From Curvibacter gracilis ATCC BAA-807 (lineage in GTDB: Bacteria; Pseudomonadota; Gammaproteobacteria; Burkholderiales; Burkholderiaceae_C), in contig NZ_JADZ01000004.1 of assembly GCF_000518645.1 (NCBI RefSeq), positions 186,001-250,000 on the forward strand: a stretch of DNA of 64,000 bases. The letters run 5' to 3'. This document shows, piece by piece, positions 62,551-64,000 of the stretch. The stretch's first letter is position 1. Each line of letters begins with the position of its first letter. Position numbers and translations under genes: made by a program. The notes beneath the pieces were generated by a model. The model worked only from the letters and a program-made list of their open reading frames with translations. It made no database searches and was not told the origin of the DNA.

Positions 62551-64000
62551 TCAGAAATCCACCTTCAACGAGGCCTTCAGCGTGCGCGGTGCACCGGCGG
62601 CAAGGCGGGTACCGCCAGCGGCCCAGTACTGCTTGTCGGCCGCGTTGTCGATGTTGATCTGCCAGGTGCTGCGCTGGCCCAGGCTGCGGTCCACGTAGCG
62701 GGCGCCCAGGCTGAACAGGGTCACGCCGGGCAGCCAGGCCTGGTTCAGGTCGTTCACCGGCCGCCGCCCGGTGGTGTAGGCGCCCGCGTTGACCGACAGG
62801 CCGGGCAGGGCGGGCACTTCATACGACACGAAGTTGCTCAGGGTCTGGCGCGAGGCGTTCTCGGGCAGCTTGCCCTCGTAGGCACTGCTCACGTGGCGAA
62901 AGCGCGGGTCAAGCCACTGGGCCGAGCCCTGCCAGGACCACTGGCGCGTGAGCGGCCCCTGGGCGGCCAGTTCCAGGCCTTGGTAACGCTGCTGGCCGTC
63001 GGCCACATACACGTTGCTGCTGTTGGTGTAGTAACCCGGGCGGCGGATGTCGAACACCGCAGCCGACAGCAGCAGGCCGGCCGGCCGTTGCCAGCGCACA
63101 CCCAGCTCCTGTTGGCGGCTCACGCCCGGCGCCAGGCGCACGTTCTGGTTCACCGTGCCGGTGGGGCCGGCCTCGCCTTCCTCCAGACCTTGTGCGTAGC
63201 TGGCGTAGGCCGATACCTGGGGGCTGAGCTGGTGGATCAGCGCGGCCATCGGGGTGGTCTTGGCCACGTCGTACAGGGCGGTGCCTTGCTCGCTGCGGTA
63301 GCGGGTGTGGCGCAGGCCCGCGATCAGCTGCCAGCCCGGGCGCAGCTCGATGCGGTCGACCGCATACAGGCCGGTGTCACTGGTCTTGAGCCCGGCCGTG
63401 GTGGGGCTGGTGGGCAGGGCGCCCCAGACCACGCTGGTGAGCGGTACCGGGCTGTACAGGTTTTGCGCGGCCACGCTGTAGCTGCGTTGGTAGACCGGGT
63501 CCTGGGTCTTGTCGGTGCGGCTCAGGCCCAGGGTCAACTCATGGCGCAGGCCCAGGGCCTGCACGCTGCCGAACAGCTCGGCGCGCAGCAGGTCCGAGCC
63601 CACGGCCAGATGCTGGCTGTTGCCGGTGATGCGCCCGGCGCCGGTGGCGATGGAGGCCTGGTCGTTGAAGCGGAAGATGGCCAGGTTGCGGTCGCGCAGG
63701 GTTTGGGAGTGGCCGGCCTCCAGCGTCAGAGCCCATTGATCGCTGAGCGCGTAGTCGGCCCGCACCTGGGCCAGGCTCGACTCGGTGTCGAATGCGGTGT
63801 TGGCGGGGGCCACCAGCTTGCGCGCGTCCACCGGGTGCGGCAGGGTGATCGTGCCGTTCACGGCCGTGGGCAGGTTGATGCCGATCTGTTCGTTGGTCTG
63901 ACGCTTGTCGTAGGACAGGTCGGCCTGCAGTTTCAGGCGGCTGTTGACGCGCCAGTCCAGGGCCGCCGAGGCAAACCGGCGCTGCCCTTTGCCCGTGCCT
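62551..64000 (-). CDS. TonB-dependent siderophore-type receptor (5' end beyond the right edge)
   Basis: The C-terminal 482 codons of an outer-membrane beta-barrel are present; the N-terminus with signal, TonB box and plug lies outside the window. Barrel features include alternating strands (LRHELTLGLSRTDK, GWQLIAGLRHTRYRSE, VSAYASYAQGLEEGEAGP), DLNQAWLPGVTLFSLGARY, and terminal Phe in KASLKVDF. The Q-T-N-E-Q-I-G-I-N-L motif and the length fit siderophore receptors. It is convergent with the arsenic operon, 33 bp apart, and shows no functional link with it. Confidence 0.9.
   Translation of the reverse strand, partial: GTGKGQRRFASAALDWRVNSRLKLQADLSYDKRQTNEQIGINLPTAVNGTITLPHPVDARKLVAPANTAFDTESSLAQVRADYALSDQWALTLEAGHSQTLRDRNLAIFRFNDQASIATGAGRITGNSQHLAVGSDLLRAELFGSVQALGLRHELTLGLSRTDKTQDPVYQRSYSVAAQNLYSPVPLTSVVWGALPTSPTTAGLKTSDTGLYAVDRIELRPGWQLIAGLRHTRYRSEQGTALYDVAKTTPMAALIHQLSPQVSAYASYAQGLEEGEAGPTGTVNQNVRLAPGVSRQQELGVRWQRPAGLLLSAAVFDIRRPGYYTNSSNVYVADGQQRYQGLELAAQGPLTRQWSWQGSAQWLDPRFRHVSSAYEGKLPENASRQTLSNFVSYEVPALPGLSVNAGAYTTGRRPVNDLNQAWLPGVTLFSLGARYVDRSLGQRSTWQINIDNAADKQYWAAGGTRLAAGAPRTLKASLKVDF

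Overview
This window reads as chromosomal DNA of a GC-rich betaproteobacterium, most likely Burkholderiales in or near the Comamonadaceae. The evidence is the gene families: several Bug-type tripartite tricarboxylate receptors, DUF4148 proteins, a Burkholderiales-type porin, AaeB/AaeA efflux, a NahR-like regulator and NirBD with a NIT-ANTAR regulator. Start codons are mostly ATG, and many genes overlap by 4 bp (ATGA). I see no rRNA, tRNA, CRISPR array, insertion sequence or phage gene. Species cannot be assigned by reading alone.

Layout. (1) 1-17.5 kb is an envelope and general-stress island: a small membrane protein, a triple-BON protein, a fatty-acid-hydroxylase-like protein, a Crp/Fnr regulator with a 9-4-9 inverted repeat beside it, a DUF883-like protein, a trypsin-like protease, DUF3309, a giant cyclic beta-1,2-glucan synthase (2991 aa), a Lys/Pro-rich micro-protein, a DUF1488-like protein and a BON lipoprotein. 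Divergently there is a DUF4398 / DUF4398-OmpA / unknown / GGDEF operon. (2) 17.5-25.6 kb is nitrite assimilation: nirB-nirD, a NasR-type NIT-ANTAR antiterminator, a VapD/DUF5397 toxin-antitoxin-like pair, a formate/nitrite transporter (FNT) and a PP2C-kinase fusion. Two leaders here carry the same stack: NtrC-like boxes, a -24/-12 sigma-54 promoter, hexaloop hairpin(s) of ANTAR type at the predicted RNA 5' end, then a terminator before the coding sequence.

(3) 25.6-30.3 kb holds a salicylate-5-hydroxylase-like Rieske oxygenase (large, small and ferredoxin subunits, no reductase), an MFS carrier and a NahR-like LysR regulator, with a TTCA-N6-TGAT box upstream of the oxygenase. (4) 30.4-32.7 kb has two divergent DUF4148 genes flanking a mirrored 48-bp promoter duplication, then a porin and a clear terminator. 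(5) 32.8-38.5 kb is an AaeB/DUF1656/AaeA/NodT aromatic-acid efflux operon behind a LysR gene. (6) 38.7-41.1 kb has a DUF2267 protein and a chemoreceptor ending in a CheR/CheB-type pentapeptide.

(7) 41.5-45.7 kb is a LysR-controlled module: an aspartoacylase-like deacylase on one side, a Bug receptor and MBL hydrolase on the other, joined by two copies of a TGATGC-N7-GCATCA site. (8) 45.8-50.6 kb is a GntR-controlled lyase / Bug receptor / class I fumarase operon with strong TGTTCGAACA operators; it looks like a catabolic route whose lyase step releases fumarate. (9) 50.6-59.5 kb has a LysR gene, a DUF1445 (D-glutamate cyclase family) protein, an MFS carrier, a fused 5-oxoprolinase and a Cache chemoreceptor, consistent with sensing, uptake and use of 5-oxoproline or D-glutamate. 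(10) 59.6-62.5 kb is an arsenic operon: arsR, ArsI-like VOC protein, two arsenate reductases of different families, and ACR3. A TonB-dependent receptor runs off the right edge.

The most unusual content is the paired NtrC / sigma-54 / ANTAR leader architecture in region 2. The fumarate-releasing and 5-oxoproline modules come next.
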